A DNA stretch of 39,167 nt from Actinoplanes philippinensis (GCF_900113015.1 NZ_FONV01000037.1:1-39167), one strand, 5' to 3'. Shown: positions 30,592 to 38,991, numbered from the stretch's first letter. Numbers and translations are program-made. Notes: generated by a model not told the origin, from the sequence alone.

Positions 30592-31854
30592 TCAGGCGAA
30601 CAGGGCGCCGCCCCAGAAGTCGCCGTCGGTGGGGACGCCCGGTGGGCAGGCGAAGATGCCGGTGGAGACGTGGCGGACGTACTCGTTCATCTCGTCGTTG
30701 GCGGCCAGGCTGCGCTGCACCGGGATGAACGCCTTGCGCGGGTCCCGCTGGTAGGCGATGAAGAACAGGCCCGCGTTGAGGCGGCCGAGGCCGTCGGAGC
30801 CGTCGACGAAGTTGTAGCCTCGTCGCAGCATCCGGGCGCCGTTGTTGCTCTGCGGATGGGCGAGCCGTACGTGTGACGTGGTGGCCAGCAGTGGCTGCCC
30901 GTCGGCGCCGACCGAGTCGAAGTCGACCTCGTCGAACTCACCGGTCATGCCCATCGGCGCGCCGGTGCCCTTGGTCCGCCCGATGATCATCTCCTGCTCG
31001 GCGAGCGGCGACCGGTCCCACGTCTCGATCAGCATCCGGATCTTGCGGGTGACCAGGTAGGAGCCGCCGGCCAGCCAGTCCGGCCCGTCGCCGGGCTGCA
31101 CCCACAGGTGCTCGCGCAGCAGGTCGGTCTCCTCGGCCTTGAGGTTGCGGGTGCCGTCCTTGAAACCGAACAGGTTCCGCGGGGTGGCCTGCCCGGTGGA
31201 CGTCGACGACGTACGCCCGAACCCGAGCTGGGACCAGCGGACGCTGACCGCGCCCATCCCGATCCGGGCGAGGTTACGGATCGCGTGCACCGCGACCTGC
31301 GGGTCGTTGGCGCAGGCCTGAATGGCGATGTCACCGCCGGAGATGGTGTCGTCGATGGTGTCGCCGGTGAACTTCGGCAGCGGCTCGAGGGCCGGCGGCA
31401 GGTGCGCGGCCAGGCCGAACCGGTCCTTGCCGGACGCGTCCCGGAACAGCGTCGGCCCGAACCCGATGGTGATGGTGAGCCCGGACGGCGGCAGCCCGAT
31501 CGCCTCGCCGGTGTCGTCCGGCGGCGCCTCGGGGATGCCGTTGACCGCGCCGATCGCGCCGGCGTCGTGGCCCGCGGTCATCCGGGCGGCGGCCGCCGTC
31601 CAGTCCTTGAGCAGCTTGATCAGCCGTTCGCGGTCCTTGGTGACGACGTCGAAGGCGACGAAGTGCAGCCGGTCCTGGGCGGGGGTGACGATGCCGGCCT
31701 GGTGGGCGCCGGTGAACGCCACCGCGTCGGTGGCCGCGGCGGCCGTGGTGAGCTCCGGCTCGTCCTTGACCTGGGTGAGTGCGGCGGCGCCGGCCAGGCC
31801 GGCGGCCCCCACCCCGGCGAGGGTGAGGGCACGCCGTCGCGAGACCCGGCTCAT
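30592..31854 (-). CDS. efeB: EfeB, Dyp-type peroxidase/deferrochelatase
   Basis: The protein is 420 aa. A twin-arginine signal (SRRRALTLAGVGAAGLAGAA) sends the folded haem protein outside the cell. The Dyp-peroxidase signature GFKDG (in NLFGFKDGTRN) carries the distal Asp. The haem-ligand His lies in TSHVRLAHPQSNNGARML. In the EfeUOB system EfeB oxidises Fe2+ or assists release of iron from haem before uptake. The start overlaps the efeO stop as ATGA. It is the last gene of the operon. Confidence 0.95.
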   Translation of the reverse strand: MSRVSRRRALTLAGVGAAGLAGAAALTQVKDEPELTTAAAATDAVAFTGAHQAGIVTPAQDRLHFVAFDVVTKDRERLIKLLKDWTAAAARMTAGHDAGAIGAVNGIPEAPPDDTGEAIGLPPSGLTITIGFGPTLFRDASGKDRFGLAAHLPPALEPLPKFTGDTIDDTISGGDIAIQACANDPQVAVHAIRNLARIGMGAVSVRWSQLGFGRTSSTSTGQATPRNLFGFKDGTRNLKAEETDLLREHLWVQPGDGPDWLAGGSYLVTRKIRMLIETWDRSPLAEQEMIIGRTKGTGAPMGMTGEFDEVDFDSVGADGQPLLATTSHVRLAHPQSNNGARMLRRGYNFVDGSDGLGRLNAGLFFIAYQRDPRKAFIPVQRSLAANDEMNEYVRHVSTGIFACPPGVPTDGDFWGGALFA

Positions 31855-32990
31855 GCCTTCTTGGCGACGACCGCCGCCACCTGGCTGATCGGCTCGGCGA
31901 GCGCGTTGATCGCGTCGGAGAGCTCCTTGAGGTCGGCCTGCGACAGGTCGGTGTGCAGCTTCCAGCCGTCGCCGGCGCGGTGCTTCGCGAGGGCGGCGTC
32001 GACGTTGGCGAACTCGGTGTCGAGGGTCTTGACCAGCGCCGCGTCACGCTCCTCGAGGACCGGGCGCAGCGCGGCGATGGCCGCCTTGGAGCCGTCGACG
32101 TTGGCGTTGAAGTCCCACAGGTCGGTGTGCGAGTAGCGGTCCTCCTCGCCGGTGATCTTCCCGGCGGCGACCTCGTCGAGCAGCGCCTTCGCCCCGTTGG
32201 CGAGCTGCAGCGGGGACAGTTTCTCGGCGTTGGCCTTGGTGACGATCTCCTTGACGTCGGTCAGGAGCTGGTCGGCCACCGGCCCCGACTGGGAGATGTC
32301 GTTCTTCTGCCACAGGTCCTGCTCGATCTTGTGGAAGCCACCGAACTTCAGGCCCTCCTCGGTGACCTCCTCGCGGCCGTCGATGCGCGGGTCCAGGTCG
32401 CCGAAGATCTCCGCGACCGGCTCGATGCGCTCCCAGTAGGTGCGGGCGATCGGGTACATCGTCTTCGCGCCGGCCACGTCACCGGCCTTGACGAGCTTGA
32501 CGAACTCGGTCGTCTTCTCCTCCAGGGCGGCGGTCTGGCTCTTGACGTAGCGGGAGTAGCTGTCGGTGGCGGCGAGCAGCGCGGCGTCGTCGGTCAGCGG
32601 GGCGGCCGAACCGGAGACGGTCAGCTGCCCGCGGATGCCCTTGCCGATCATGCCGGGCTTGCAGGCGGTCTCGTAGGTGCCGGCCGGCAGCTCGACGTGC
32701 AGGTTGCGGGACAGGCCGGGGGCGATGTTCTCCACCTCGGCCATCACGCGGTCGCCAGCGGCGTACACATAGAACTCGGTGACCTTCTGCCCGCCGTTGG
32801 TGATGGCGAAGATGCTGGTCCCGGCATCCACCTGGGTCTTGCCGACCTCGCAGCTGGTATCGGTGGCCTTGACCGCGATCGGCCCGCCGGCGGCGGCGGT
32901 GTCCGTGACGGCGTCGCCGCCGCCGCAGGCGGCGAGCGACATGCCGAGCGACCCGGCGGTCACGAAGGCGAGGATATGCGAAGGGCGCAC
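31851..32990 (-). CDS. efeO: EfeO, iron-binding component (cupredoxin plus M75/imelysin domain)
   Basis: The protein is 379 aa. It is a lipoprotein with lipobox SLAAC. An N-terminal cupredoxin-like domain (~40-130: SCEVGKTQVDAGTSIFAITN, VELPAGTYETACKPGM) is joined to a helical M75 domain containing the metal motif HxxE in FGGFHKIEQDLW. It captures iron outside the membrane and hands it to EfeU. The GTG start follows AGGAG. It lies 11 bases after efeU. Confidence 0.95.
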   Translation of the reverse strand: MRPSHILAFVTAGSLGMSLAACGGGDAVTDTAAAGGPIAVKATDTSCEVGKTQVDAGTSIFAITNGGQKVTEFYVYAAGDRVMAEVENIAPGLSRNLHVELPAGTYETACKPGMIGKGIRGQLTVSGSAAPLTDDAALLAATDSYSRYVKSQTAALEEKTTEFVKLVKAGDVAGAKTMYPIARTYWERIEPVAEIFGDLDPRIDGREEVTEEGLKFGGFHKIEQDLWQKNDISQSGPVADQLLTDVKEIVTKANAEKLSPLQLANGAKALLDEVAAGKITGEEDRYSHTDLWDFNANVDGSKAAIAALRPVLEERDAALVKTLDTEFANVDAALAKHRAGDGWKLHTDLSQADLKELSDAINALAEPISQVAAVVAKKA

Positions 32991-33001
32991 GGTTTCTCCT
33001 A

Positions 33002-33835
33002 TTACTGCGGTGCGGGGACGGCGGCCGGCTTACGGCCGGTGGGTCGCAGGAAGAGCACGAGCACGGGTACGGCGTACGCCACCCAGGCGACGACCTCGAT
33101 GACGCTCGCCGTGGGCGTGACGTTGAACATGCCGGTGAGCAGCGCCGTGTACCAGGCGGACGGGTCGAGCGTGCCGCTGACGTCGAAGGCCAGAGTGTTC
33201 AGGCCGGGCAGGACACCGGACTCCTGCAGGTCGTGGACGCCGTACTTGAGGATCCCGGCGGCCACCAGGATCAGCAGGACCCCGGTGACGGTGAAGAAGA
33301 CGGTCAGGTTGATCCGGATCGCCGTCGCATACATCAGGAAGCCGATGACGACGGCGGTGACGATGCCGCCGAGCAGGGCCAGCAGCGGCCCGCCGTTGAC
33401 GTCGGCGCCCTGAACCGCCGAGTAGAAGATCAGCGACGTCTCGAGTCCTTCGCGGACCACCGACAGGAACGCCATCACGGCGACCGCGATCGACCCGACG
33501 GCCAGCGCGTCGGCGAGTCTCCCGCGCAGCTCTCCGGCGATGGAGCGGGCGGCCCGGCGCATCCAGAAGATCATCCAGGTGACGAAGACGACGGCCAGGA
33601 TCGAGGTGATCGCCTCGAACAGCTCGCGGTGCTCGTACTCCCGGAGCAGGGTGGTCTGGGTGTAGCTGAGCAGCGCTCCGAAGCCGACGGAGAGCGCGAC
33701 GGCGGCGGCGACACCGGCCCACACCTGCGGCAGGCGGTCCTTACGATCGGCCTTGACCAGGAACGCGATGAGGATGCTGACCACCAGGGTGGCCTCCAGG
33801 CCTTCGCGCAGGCCGATGAGGTAGGTGGCGAGCAT
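33002..33835 (-). CDS. efeU: EfeU, FTR1-family iron permease
   Basis: The protein is 277 aa with seven predicted membrane helices. Both REGLE iron-translocation motifs are intact: GLREGLEATLVVSIL near the N-terminus and VVREGLETSLIFYS in the fourth helix. It imports iron oxidised by EfeB. It is first in efeUOB. The ATG is preceded by AGAAGG and a regulatory region holding two IdeR-like boxes and a BlaI-like palindrome. Confidence 0.95.
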   Translation of the reverse strand: MLATYLIGLREGLEATLVVSILIAFLVKADRKDRLPQVWAGVAAAVALSVGFGALLSYTQTTLLREYEHRELFEAITSILAVVFVTWMIFWMRRAARSIAGELRGRLADALAVGSIAVAVMAFLSVVREGLETSLIFYSAVQGADVNGGPLLALLGGIVTAVVIGFLMYATAIRINLTVFFTVTGVLLILVAAGILKYGVHDLQESGVLPGLNTLAFDVSGTLDPSAWYTALLTGMFNVTPTASVIEVVAWVAYAVPVLVLFLRPTGRKPAAVPAPQ

Positions 33836-33854
33836 GAAGCCTTCTTCCCAGTCT

Positions 33855-33873
33855 TAAGGGTTGCCTTACCTTA
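33855..33873. promoter_or_regulatory. IdeR/DtxR-type iron box 1 upstream of efeU
   Basis: TAAGGGTTGCCTTACCTTA matches the 19-bp consensus TTAGGTTAGCCTAACCTAA at 14 positions. It also matches the box at 38314 at 16 of 19. Fe2+-loaded IdeR/DtxR would repress efeUOB here. Confidence 0.7.
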
Positions 33874-33876
33874 CTG

Positions 33877-33889
33877 CTACAGACTGTAG
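33877..33889. promoter_or_regulatory. palindrome CTACA-GAC-TGTAG, candidate BlaI/CopY-type operator
   Basis: This perfect 5+5 inverted repeat lies between the two iron boxes and in front of efeU. BlaI/MecI/CopY repressors recognise TACA/TGTA half-sites, usually with a 2-bp centre. Here the centre is 3 bp. The BlaI-type gene ends 64 bases upstream, making it the obvious candidate ligand. Confidence 0.5.
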
Positions 33890-33890
33890 A

Positions 33891-33909
33891 TTAGGAAAGG
33901 CTGGCCTCA
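33891..33909. promoter_or_regulatory. IdeR/DtxR-type iron box 2 upstream of efeU
   Basis: TTAGGAAAGGCTGGCCTCA matches the iron-box consensus at 13 of 19 positions, weaker than box 1. Two staggered boxes in one promoter are common for DtxR-family double-dimer binding. Confidence 0.5.
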
Positions 33910-33952
33910 CTGTCCAGGGTTCACCCCGGTGACGAAGGTCGTGGCGACGTGC

Positions 33953-34330
33953 TCAGTCGAGGTCGTCGGCGAGCAGGCGGCGCAGCATCTCCTCGTCGCC
34001 CGGCTCCAGCGCCGCCACGAACCGCCGCAGCACACTGGCCCGGTCCGAGCCGGCACTGAGCGCGGCCCGCATCCGCCCGGCCGCGATCGCCGCGTCGTCG
34101 GTCAGCGGCGCATACCGGAACGAGCGCCCGTCCCGATAGCGCGCCGTCATGCCCTTGTCGTGCATGCGCGTCAGGATCGTCACCACGGTGCTGTACGACA
34201 GCGGCGAACCCAGCCGGTCACGCACCTCCCGCGGGGTCAGCGGCTCCGACGCGGCCACGAGAGCCCGCAGCACCTCCGCCTCGAGCGAGCCGGCCGGGCG
34301 GCGTGCGGAGTTCTCATCGTCGGCTGGCAC
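33953..34330 (-). CDS. BlaI/MecI/CopY-family repressor
   Basis: The protein is 125 aa. The winged helix reads SLEAEVLRALVAASEPLTPR, EVRDRLGSPLSYSTVVTILT, RMHDKGMTARYRDGRSFRY. The C-terminal dimerisation helices end FVAALEPGDEEMLRRLLADD. In the classical systems BlaI is cleaved by the membrane sensor-protease BlaR1; no M56 protease gene is adjacent. It starts 41 bases after the siderophore ABC ATPase on the same strand and lies just upstream of efeUOB, so it is probably co-transcribed with iron uptake. The GTG 34330 start has no clear ribosome site. Confidence 0.88.
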   Translation of the reverse strand: MPADDENSARRPAGSLEAEVLRALVAASEPLTPREVRDRLGSPLSYSTVVTILTRMHDKGMTARYRDGRSFRYAPLTDDAAIAAGRMRAALSAGSDRASVLRRFVAALEPGDEEMLRRLLADDLD

Positions 34331-34371
34331 GCGCGCAGCATAGAGGACACCGCGCGGACGTCATGGACACG

Positions 34372-35181
34372 TCAGGCGGTGGCGACGACGTGGTGGCGGC
34401 CGATCGGCAGCATCAGCGGCCGGCCCGAGACGGGGTCGGTGATGACCTGGCTGTCCAGGCCGAACACCGCCCGTACACACTGCTCGGTCAGCACCTCGGC
34501 GGGCGTGCCCGCCGCGTGCAGGCCACCGCCGGCCAGCGCGATCAGATGGTCCGCGTAGCGGGCCGCCATGTTCAGGTCGTGCAGCACCATCACGATCGTG
34601 GTGCCGCGGGCGGCGTTCAGGTCGGTCAGCAGGTCGAGCACCTCGACCTGGTGGCTGACGTCGAGGAACGTGGTCGGCTCGTCGAGCAGCAGCAGCTCGG
34701 TCTGCTGGGCGAGCGCCATCGCGATCCACACCCGCTGCCGCTGGCCGCCGGACAGCTCGTCGACCGCGCGGTCGGCCAGCTCGGCGGTGTGGGTGGCGTC
34801 CAGCGCGGCGGCGACCGCCCGGTCGTCGTCGCGGCTCCACCGCGACAGCAGCCGCTGGTGCGGGTTACGGCCCCGGCCGACCAGATCGGCGACGGTGATG
34901 CCCTCCGGCGCGATCGGCGACTGGGGGAGCAGGCCCAGCGTGCGGGCCAGCTCCTTGGCCGGCATCCGGTGCACCTCGCGGCCGTCCAGCAGGACATGGC
35001 CGGCCTTCGGGGCGAGCAGCCGCGACATCGACCGCAGCAGCGTCGACTTGCCGCACGCGTTGGCGCCGACGATCGCGGTGATCCGCCCGGGCGGCACCGG
35101 CAGGTCGAGCGACTCGATGACGGCGCGGTCGCCGTATCCGACGGTCAGGCTCTCGACGGCCAGGGAGTGGTCGGTGGTCAC
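34372..35181 (-). CDS. iron-siderophore ABC transporter ATPase (FecE/FepC-like)
   Basis: The protein is 269 aa. Walker A is GANACGKSTLL (the usual PNGCGKS is here ANACGKS), the Q-loop is LGLLPQSP, the signature LSGGQRQRVW, Walker B LLLLDEPT and the H-loop VLHDLN. It powers import through the two FecCD permeases. The GTG start at 35181 overlaps the upstream permease stop (GTGA), showing tight coupling. The frame is open far upstream inside the permease gene, but that is a shadow. Confidence 0.93.
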   Translation of the reverse strand: MTTDHSLAVESLTVGYGDRAVIESLDLPVPPGRITAIVGANACGKSTLLRSMSRLLAPKAGHVLLDGREVHRMPAKELARTLGLLPQSPIAPEGITVADLVGRGRNPHQRLLSRWSRDDDRAVAAALDATHTAELADRAVDELSGGQRQRVWIAMALAQQTELLLLDEPTTFLDVSHQVEVLDLLTDLNAARGTTIVMVLHDLNMAARYADHLIALAGGGLHAAGTPAEVLTEQCVRAVFGLDSQVITDPVSGRPLMLPIGRHHVVATA

Positions 35182-36212
35182 AGGGCGCCTCCCGCGCGGT
35201 TGGTGCGGACGAGTAGGAAGATGAGGTACGGGGCGCCGAGCACCCCGGTGATCACGCCGACCGGGAATCGGGTGTCGAAGGCGAACTGGCCGAGGAAGTC
35301 GGCGACCAGCACCAGCAGCGCGCCTGCCAGCGCGGACGGCACGAGCAGCGAGCCGCCGGGCCCGACCAGACGGGCCGCGATCGGCCCGGCGAGGAACGCC
35401 ACGAACGCGATGGGGCCGGTGGCCGAGGTGGCGAACGCGATCAGGCCGACGGCGGCGACGATCGAGATCAGGCGGGTACGCTCCAGCCGGGTCCCCAGCG
35501 CCGCCGCGGTGTCGTCGCCGAGCTGCAGCATGGTCAGGTTGCGGGCCTGGGCCAGCAGCACCGGGCCGAAAACGGCGAGCGCGACCAGCACCGGCGCCAC
35601 CTCGTCCCAGGTCGAGCCGTTGAGGCTGCCGTTGAGCCAGCGGGTGGCCGCCTGCAGGTCCCACTGCCCGGCCTGGTTCAGCACGTACGAGGTGACGCTG
35701 TTGAGCATCGCCGCGATCCCGATGCCGATCAGGACGAGGCGGGCGCCGGCCACACCGTCCTTGAACGACAGCACGTAGATGACCACGGCGACGCCGAGCG
35801 CCGCGACGATGGCGAACACCGACACGCCGGTCTCGCCGAGGCCCAGCACGATGATGGCGAAGGCCGCGGCCGCACTCGCCGCCGAGCTGATGCCGATGAT
35901 GTCCGGGCTGGCCAGAGGGTTGCGCATCATGGTCTGGAAGGTGACGCCGCCCATCCCGAAGCACAGGCCGGTGATCAGCGCCAGCACGGTCCGCGGCAGC
36001 CGCAGCTCGCCGACGGTGAACGAGGCGCCCGGGACGGTCTCGCCGAGGATCACCCGCAGCACGTCACCGGGCGGGTAGAAGGTCTGCCCGATCATCAGCG
36101 ACAGCGCCGCCATCACGGCCACCGCCACCCCGGCCACGGCCAGCACGGTCCGCCGGCGCAGGCGGCGCCGCCTGCGGCCCCGGGTGACGGCCTCCAGCGT
36201 CGACGTGCTCAC
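35178..36212 (-). CDS. FecCD-family siderophore ABC permease (second)
   Basis: The protein is 344 aa with the fold of BtuC/FecCD permeases and about ten helices. Family landmarks are LRLPRTVLALITGLCFGMGG, MRNPLASPDIIGISSAAS and GPIAFVAFLAGPIAARLVGP; the end is GVITGVLGAPYLIFLLVRT. It pairs with the permease at 36209 to form a heterodimeric channel for a ferric siderophore. The GTG start (36212) overlaps the first permease's stop as GTGA. Confidence 0.93.
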   Translation of the reverse strand: MSTSTLEAVTRGRRRRRLRRRTVLAVAGVAVAVMAALSLMIGQTFYPPGDVLRVILGETVPGASFTVGELRLPRTVLALITGLCFGMGGVTFQTMMRNPLASPDIIGISSAASAAAAFAIIVLGLGETGVSVFAIVAALGVAVVIYVLSFKDGVAGARLVLIGIGIAAMLNSVTSYVLNQAGQWDLQAATRWLNGSLNGSTWDEVAPVLVALAVFGPVLLAQARNLTMLQLGDDTAAALGTRLERTRLISIVAAVGLIAFATSATGPIAFVAFLAGPIAARLVGPGGSLLVPSALAGALLVLVADFLGQFAFDTRFPVGVITGVLGAPYLIFLLVRTNRAGGAL

Positions 36213-37252
36213 AGCTCTCGTACCTTCTGCCGGCGGACGATGTAGATGAAGAACGGCGCGCCGATCAGGGCGGTGATGATGCCGGCCTCGATCTCGTCCG
36301 GCCGGTTCACCACCCGGCCGATCACGTCCGCCGCGGTCAGCAGCGCCGCGCCGGCGAGCGTGGCGAACGGCAGCAGCCAGCGATGGTCCAGCCCGACGAG
36401 CAGGCGGCACAGGTGCGGGACGATCAGGCCGACGAACGCGATCGGGCCGGCGACCGCGGTGGCCGCGCCGCACAGCACCACCGAGCCGAGAGCGGCGACC
36501 GCGCGGACCAGGACGACGCGTTCGCCCAGGCCGGCGGCGAGCTCGTCGCCGAGCGCGAGCGAGTTCAGGGCTCGCGCGCAGAGCAGGCAGACGACCAGGC
36601 CGGCGATCAGGAACGGCAGGACCTGCCCGATGCCCGCCCAGCCGGCCCCGCCGACGCCGCCGACCTGCCAGGACTGGAAGTTCTCGGCGATGTCGCCGCG
36701 CGGCAGCACGACGGCGGTCACCGTCGACGCCAGGGCCGCCGAGGTGGCCGCGCCGGCCAGAGCGATCTTGAGCGGGGTGGCGCCGCCGCGGCCCAGCGAG
36801 CCGACCGCGTAGACGAACAGTGTGGACACGGCCGCGCCGGCGATCGCGACCCAGATGTAGGCGGTGGCGGTGTAGAGGCCCACGGTCACCATGCCGACGG
36901 CGATCGCGAGCATGGCGCCCATGTTGACCCCGAGGATGCCGGGGTCGGCGAGCGGATTGCGGGTGACGCCCTGCATGACCGTGCCGGACAGGGCCAGTGC
37001 CGCGCCGACCAGGGCGGCCAGCACCGTACGCGGGATGCGTTTGACCACCGCCGCCTGGTCGAGGGTCTCGTCGGCGCCGCCGAACGCCGCGGTGATGTCG
37101 TCGAGGCCGACGACGCGGGAGCCGAAGGCGACCGAGGCCAGCATGATCAGGACCAGGATCGCCACGAGGGCCAGCAGCCAGGCCAGGCGCACCCGGGCCG
37201 GGCGTCGCAGCGCGGCGACGTCCGGCCCGGGTTCGGTGTCGGTGACCGTCAT
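36209..37252 (-). CDS. FecCD-family siderophore ABC permease (first)
   Basis: The protein is 347 aa. Landmarks of the family are RIPRTVLAALVGAALALSGT, VTRNPLADPGILGVNMGAML, GPIAFVGLIVPHLCRLLVG and the end AGIITALIGAPFFIYIVRR. It forms the heterodimer partner of the next gene's product. Its ATG shares one base with the stop of the binding-protein gene (TGATG). Confidence 0.93.
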   Translation of the reverse strand: MTVTDTEPGPDVAALRRPARVRLAWLLALVAILVLIMLASVAFGSRVVGLDDITAAFGGADETLDQAAVVKRIPRTVLAALVGAALALSGTVMQGVTRNPLADPGILGVNMGAMLAIAVGMVTVGLYTATAYIWVAIAGAAVSTLFVYAVGSLGRGGATPLKIALAGAATSAALASTVTAVVLPRGDIAENFQSWQVGGVGGAGWAGIGQVLPFLIAGLVVCLLCARALNSLALGDELAAGLGERVVLVRAVAALGSVVLCGAATAVAGPIAFVGLIVPHLCRLLVGLDHRWLLPFATLAGAALLTAADVIGRVVNRPDEIEAGIITALIGAPFFIYIVRRQKVREL

Positions 37253-38286
37253 CAGATCTTGTCGGCGGCCTTGCCGAGCAGGTCGACGTAGTCCTTGAGC
37301 ACGAACGACACCGCGAGCGGGGTCGGGTTGGCGGCCGTGGCGACCGGGGTGCTGCCGGGCAGCGACACGAACGAGCCGCGGGCGATCGCCGGGACCTTCG
37401 ACAGCAGCGGGTCCTTCTGCAGGGTGGCCAGCGTGGTGCCCTCGGCGTCGCCGTAGGTGACGATGATGTCGACGTCGCTGAGGTTCTGCACCTGCTCGGA
37501 GCTCTGGGTGAGGCTGAACTCCTCGGTGGCGGCGGACGCCTTGGCGATGCTGTCCGGGTGCTTCATGCCGAGGTCGGTGAAGAACTGGGCGCGGGTGTCG
37601 TGCGTGGTGTAGAAGCTGATCTTGCTGAGGTCGGCCGGGTCCAGGTGGGTCAGGAACATCACCGACTTGCCGGCCAGCTTCGGGTAGCGGGCCGCCTCGT
37701 CCTTCATCTGCTTCTCGATGGTGGCGATCAGCGCGTCGCCCTCGGCGGCCAGGCCGAGCGCCGTGCTCTCCAGCTTGATGCTGTCGCGCCACGAGGTGGC
37801 CCACGGCGCCTTGGGGTACGCGACGACCGGCGCGATCTTCGAGAGGGTGTCGTAGTCCTGCTGGGTGAGGCCCGAGTAGGCGGCCAGGATGACGTCCGGC
37901 TTGGTGTTCGCCACGCCCTCGAAGTCGATGCCGTCGGTCTCGTCGAACAGCACCGGGGTCTGCGCGCCGAGCTCCTTGAGCTTCGCGGCGTCCCAGGGGA
38001 GCAGGCCGTCGCCGTCCTCGTCGCCGAAGTTCGCCTTGGCGTAGCCGACCGGGACGATGCCCAGAGCCAGCGGCACCTCGTGATTGGCCCAGTTGACGGT
38101 GGCGACCCGGACCGGCTTCTTCTCGATGGTCGTGGCGCCGAACGCGTGGGTGACGGTGATCGGGAACGCCGCCGTCGCGCTGCCCGACGCTGCCGGGGTG
38201 TCGTCGCTGTCGGACGACCCGCAGGCGCTCAGAGCCAGAGCGGTGGTGAGGGCGACGATTCCCGCGAGGAATCGGGTAGCGCGCAT
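37252..38286 (-). CDS. iron-siderophore ABC transporter substrate-binding lipoprotein
   Basis: The protein is 344 aa. A lipoprotein signal ends LALSAC (Cys22). The class III periplasmic-binding fold shows VTHAFGATTIEKKPVRVATV, KPDVILAAYSGLTQQDYDTL, DVDIIVTYGD and the C-terminal VSFVLKDYVDLLGKA. It captures a ferric siderophore outside the membrane and docks on the FecCD pair. It is first in a four-gene operon with an excellent iron box 28 bases upstream. The ligand type is not deducible; no siderophore biosynthesis genes are in the window. Confidence 0.94.
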   Translation of the reverse strand: MRATRFLAGIVALTTALALSACGSSDSDDTPAASGSATAAFPITVTHAFGATTIEKKPVRVATVNWANHEVPLALGIVPVGYAKANFGDEDGDGLLPWDAAKLKELGAQTPVLFDETDGIDFEGVANTKPDVILAAYSGLTQQDYDTLSKIAPVVAYPKAPWATSWRDSIKLESTALGLAAEGDALIATIEKQMKDEAARYPKLAGKSVMFLTHLDPADLSKISFYTTHDTRAQFFTDLGMKHPDSIAKASAATEEFSLTQSSEQVQNLSDVDIIVTYGDAEGTTLATLQKDPLLSKVPAIARGSFVSLPGSTPVATAANPTPLAVSFVLKDYVDLLGKAADKI

Positions 38287-38313
38287 GGCGGGGGAACTCC
38301 ACTTCTTCGCTGA

Positions 38314-38332
38314 TAAGGCTTGCCTAACCTAA
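38314..38332. promoter_or_regulatory. IdeR/DtxR-type iron box upstream of the siderophore ABC operon
   Basis: TAAGGCTTGCCTAACCTAA matches 16 of 19 positions of the consensus TTAGGTTAGCCTAACCTAA. It sits just upstream of the binding-protein gene and overlaps its likely promoter (CATATT, reading on the minus strand). Confidence 0.8.
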
Positions 38333-38462
38333 TATGAGGCGGGGAATTTTTCATGATCACCATTCGCGGATGTGACGTCCGGCACCGAGCGGGCCGGCGC
38401 CCGGTGTCGGGTATGGTCGGGTGCCCGGGTCGCCACGACGAGCAGGAAGCAGCGGTGGGCCG

Positions 38463-38777
38463 ATGAGGGTGCGCAGCCACCGACGCCCCGATCACACGAC
38501 CGAGATCATCGTGGCCGGGGAGCTGGATCTCGACACCGCGCCGCAGCTCCAGCAGGAGATCTCCCGCGTGCTCAGGCAGCCCGGCGTCCGCGGCATCCAG
38601 GTCGACCTGGCCGAGGTCACCTTCTGCGACTCGTCGGGCATCGCCGTGCTGGACGCCGGTTTCGGCGAGGCGGCGCGCAACGACATCACCCTCCGGGTGG
38701 TCCGCGTCCCCGCCATGATCGCCACCATCCTGCAGGTCGTCGGCCTCCTGCAGCCCCTGACCCGGCCCGCGTCCTGA
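38463..38777 (+). CDS. STAS-domain anti-sigma-factor antagonist
   Basis: The protein is 104 aa and is a single STAS domain: TTEIIVAGELDLDTAPQLQQ, VDLAEVTFCDSSGIAVLDAG. The Ser of CDSSG is the residue phosphorylated by RsbW-type anti-sigma kinases. When unphosphorylated, such proteins sequester the kinase and free a stress sigma factor. ATG 38463 begins the domain directly; an earlier start 14 codons upstream is possible. A GGGTAT at 38409-38414 resembles a SigB/F -10 box, without a clear -35. No partner kinase is adjacent. Its final codons (PLTRPAS) are part of a 17-bp tandem repeat. Confidence 0.88.
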   Translation: MRVRSHRRPDHTTEIIVAGELDLDTAPQLQQEISRVLRQPGVRGIQVDLAEVTFCDSSGIAVLDAGFGEAARNDITLRVVRVPAMIATILQVVGLLQPLTRPAS

Positions 38778-38823
38778 CCCGGCCCGCGTCCTGACCCGGC
38801 CCGCGTCCTGACCCGGCCCGCGC
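38756..38823 (+). repeat. four tandem copies of a 17-bp unit over the STAS gene end
   Basis: CCTGACCCGGCCCGCGT is repeated at 38756, 38773, 38790 and 38807; the last copy ends C instead of T. The first copy and part of the second encode the protein's last residues and its TGA (38775-38777). The unit length is not a multiple of three. A degenerate fifth start (CCTGAGCC) follows. This is a typical slippage-prone minisatellite, not a CRISPR array (no spacers). Confidence 0.9.
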
Positions 38824-38926
38824 CCTGAGCCGTCCGGCGTCCCGCCGGTGTGCTGCTTCCGGCGTCACTCCTGCTGGAGACGGTGAGCTCTCGATCTCGG
38901 GACCGCGTCCTCCGGGAACGAGGCCG

Positions 38927-38981
38927 GAAAGCCGATCGCCCGCGGTTCCCGGCTCAGGGGAACTGCGGGCGATCGGCTTTC
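38927..38981. terminator. strong 24-bp-stem hairpin, bidirectional terminator
   Basis: The arms 38927-38950 and 38958-38981 are reverse complements over 24 positions with one G-T mismatch, closing a 7-base loop. The stem begins GAAAGCCGATCGCC and ends GGCGATCGGCTTTC, so on both strands the hairpin is followed by a short T-rich end (CTTTC). It sits between the STAS gene and the convergent gene at the right edge. Confidence 0.8.
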
Positions 38982-38991
38982 GTGCCCGGTG

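Noticed and set aside
38756..38823. Possible CRISPR array
   Set aside because: The 17-bp units are directly abutting with no spacers and no cas genes are present.
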